Part shown: positions 6,191-7,468 of the stretch, piece by piece
How the letters are laid out: every line of letters begins with the position of its first letter
How positions within the stretch are numbered: the first letter of the stretch is position 1
Source: DASQDN01 sp035630195
GTDB taxonomy: Bacteria > Acidobacteriota > Terriglobia > Bryobacterales > Bryobacteraceae
Reading direction: 5' to 3'
NCBI GenBank assembly: GCA_035630195.1
Contig: DASQLD010000375.1
Location: 1 to 7,468, forward strand
DNA: 7,468 nucleotides
Program-made: the position numbers and the translations under genes
The notes under the pieces: generated by a model
The model's database searches: none
What the model saw: the letters and a program-made list of their open reading frames with translations, nothing else
Told to the model about the DNA's origin: nothing

Positions 6191-6234
6191 TCGGGAAGAA
6201 GCGTCTATGCGCGCGGCGCCGTAAACTGCAGTTA

Positions 6235-7468
6235 GTGGCAGGATCGCTTCGTTTTGGGCCGTTTCGACTGGATCTTGCGGACAAGCAGCTCTGGCGCGGC
6301 GAAGAATCTATCGAGTTAACGCCCAAAGCATTGGACGTGCTGATCTACCTCGTCGAACATGCAGGCGAGGTAGTCACACGGGAGCAACTTTTTGAGGCGC
6401 TCTGGCCCGATGTTTTCGTTGCCGACCATGCTCTGTCAGTGCAAATTCTCGAAATTCGAAAAGCTCTGAATGACGACGTCCACCGTCCGAACTATGTTCA
6501 AACACGCCATCGCCGTGGGTACCGCTTCATAGCTCCCGTGACCCGAGTTCCCGCCAAGGCGTCAGTGGAGATACGCGTCCCTGAGACCCATTACGTGGAC
6601 AGCGGGGGAACCACCATCGCATACCAGGTCATTGGCGAGGGACCCATCGATCTTGTGTTCGTTATGGGCTGGGTCTCTCATCTCGAATACTTTTGGACCG
6701 AGCCTCGCTTTGCGCGGTTCCTCCAACGTCTCAGTTCCTTCACGCGTGTGATCCTCTTTGACAAGCGAGGGACCGGCCTGTCTGATCGCGTGCCACTCGA
6801 TCGCTTGCCGACAATTGAACAGCGGATGGAAGATGTTCACGCCGTAATGGATAAGGTTGGCTCCCAGCGCGCGATCATTTGCGGAGTTTCCGAAGGCGGT
6901 TGTATGTCGGCAGTATTCGCTGCGACCTATCCGGAACGAGCCGCAGCGCTAATCATGATTGCGACTTATGCGCGACGCATCTGGGCTCCCGACTATCCGT
7001 GGGCTCCTACGACGGAGCAAAGACAGCACCTGCTCCAAGAAATCCGCGAGCATTGGGGCGGTCCGATCGGTATCGAGGAACGAGCTCCATCGGTAGCTTC
7101 CGACCCCCACTTCCGAGAGTGGTGGGCCGCATATCTTCGAATGGGCGCCAGTCCCGGAGCAGCTCTCGCGCTCACCACAATGAACACGGAAACAGATATC
7201 CGGCACGTGTTGCCTCTGGTGCGAGTGCCTACCCTCGTCTTGCATCGTACAGGCGACCTTTGTCTGAAAGTCGAGGAGGGGCGCTACATCGCCTCGAAAA
7301 TTCCGGACGCGCAACTCATCGAGGTGCCGGGGAAGGACCATCTTCCGTTCGTCGGCGATCAGGACTCTATCCTGCAACCGATCGAGGCGTTTGTGAAGCA
7401 ATTGCAAGGTGGATTCGAATCCGTCAGTTTTCTCGCAACTGCCCTCGTCGTTGCGTTCGAAGCTGGCG
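6235..7468 (+). CDS. Winged-helix DNA-binding domain fused to alpha/beta hydrolase, C-terminus cut off by window end
   Basis: An open frame runs from a GTG at 6235 to the window edge, giving 411 complete codons and no stop. Residues ~5-100 are an OmpR/CadC-type winged helix (Trans_reg_C): RFGPFRLD, LTPKALDVL (T29), REQLFEALWPD, LSVQILEIRKAL and RHRRGYRFIAPV (GYRF at 95-98). Residues ~115-385 form an alpha/beta hydrolase with GWVSHLEYFW, FDKRGTGLSDR, the nucleophile elbow GVSEGG (S219), acid D341 (HRTGD) and H369 (KDHLPF), so the triad looks intact. This hydrolase type often precedes a class III adenylate/guanylate cyclase domain; the last visible residues (SFLATALVVAFEAG) align with the start of such a domain. 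No receiver domain or transmembrane segment is seen. The start has no Shine-Dalgarno, and TAAACT ends 7 nt upstream. It lies 44 bp after the cytochrome. Confidence 0.85.
   Translation, partial: MAGSLRFGPFRLDLADKQLWRGEESIELTPKALDVLIYLVEHAGEVVTREQLFEALWPDVFVADHALSVQILEIRKALNDDVHRPNYVQTRHRRGYRFIAPVTRVPAKASVEIRVPETHYVDSGGTTIAYQVIGEGPIDLVFVMGWVSHLEYFWTEPRFARFLQRLSSFTRVILFDKRGTGLSDRVPLDRLPTIEQRMEDVHAVMDKVGSQRAIICGVSEGGCMSAVFAATYPERAAALIMIATYARRIWAPDYPWAPTTEQRQHLLQEIREHWGGPIGIEERAPSVASDPHFREWWAAYLRMGASPGAALALTTMNTETDIRHVLPLVRVPTLVLHRTGDLCLKVEEGRYIASKIPDAQLIEVPGKDHLPFVGDQDSILQPIEAFVKQLQGGFESVSFLATALVVAFEAG

Noticed and set aside
6207..6224. Five-codon open frame (ATG to TAA) with a GGAAG 8 nt upstream, before the wHTH-hydrolase gene
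   Set aside because: It could be a leader peptide or a remnant start, but it is too short to tell from chance, and the GTG at 6235 gives a normal family N-terminus.
6191..6234. GC-rich GCGCGCGGCGCC stretch after the cytochrome stop as a terminator
   Set aside because: No stable stem with a loop and no following T-run; it does not look like an intrinsic terminator.
6949..7407. Minus-strand open frame of 152 codons inside the wHTH-hydrolase gene
   Set aside because: The plus frame has a full hydrolase catalytic triad here; the antisense translation shows no family features.

Overview
The window looks like a chromosomal segment of a soil or sediment bacterium, most likely an Acidobacteriota member. 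That is an inference from gene content: a winged-helix/membrane/TPR regulator of the type abundant in acidobacteria, a second winged-helix protein fused to an alpha/beta hydrolase, a PEP-CTERM surface protein and a diheme c-type cytochrome, all at moderate-to-high GC. I see no rRNA, tRNA, CRISPR array, insertion sequence or phage gene. Eight protein genes fill almost the whole window; the two at the edges are cut off, and no gene-free stretch exceeds about 200 bp.

Left block (1-2344): a catabolic-looking cluster. On the minus strand an ACS-type MFS transporter overlaps, through an ATGA junction, the start of an M20-family metallohydrolase that leaves the window. Divergent from them, across only 26 bp, is an amidohydrolase of the lactonase / 2-pyrone-4,6-dicarboxylate hydrolase type (COG3618-like). 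Uptake and hydrolysis of an organic acid, lactone or amide is a reasonable inference; the substrate is unknown.

Middle block (2284-3245, minus strand): a two-gene operon encoding a secreted DUF3574 protein and a PEP-CTERM protein with one EF-hand-like loop. The end of the PEP-CTERM gene overlaps the end of the amidohydrolase gene tail-to-tail by 61 bp.

Right block (3439-7468, plus strand): a membrane-anchored one-component regulator (wHTH-TM-TPR), a periplasmic diheme cytochrome c of the CcpA/MauG superfamily, and a soluble wHTH-alpha/beta-hydrolase fusion that runs off the window. Between the middle and right blocks, a 193-bp divergent intergenic region holds three tandem 10-bp direct repeats and a 19-bp near-palindrome over a -10-like hexamer. 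These are the strongest regulatory signals in the window. The regulator could control the secreted-protein operon on one side and the cytochrome on the other.

A recurring trait is that several gene starts (1487-, 1514+, 3439+, 6235+) have no Shine-Dalgarno sequence but carry a -10-like hexamer 6-12 nt upstream, suggesting leaderless or nearly leaderless mRNAs. Two operon-internal or downstream genes (2802-, 5093+) and the first gene of the secreted-protein operon (3245-) have good Shine-Dalgarno sites.
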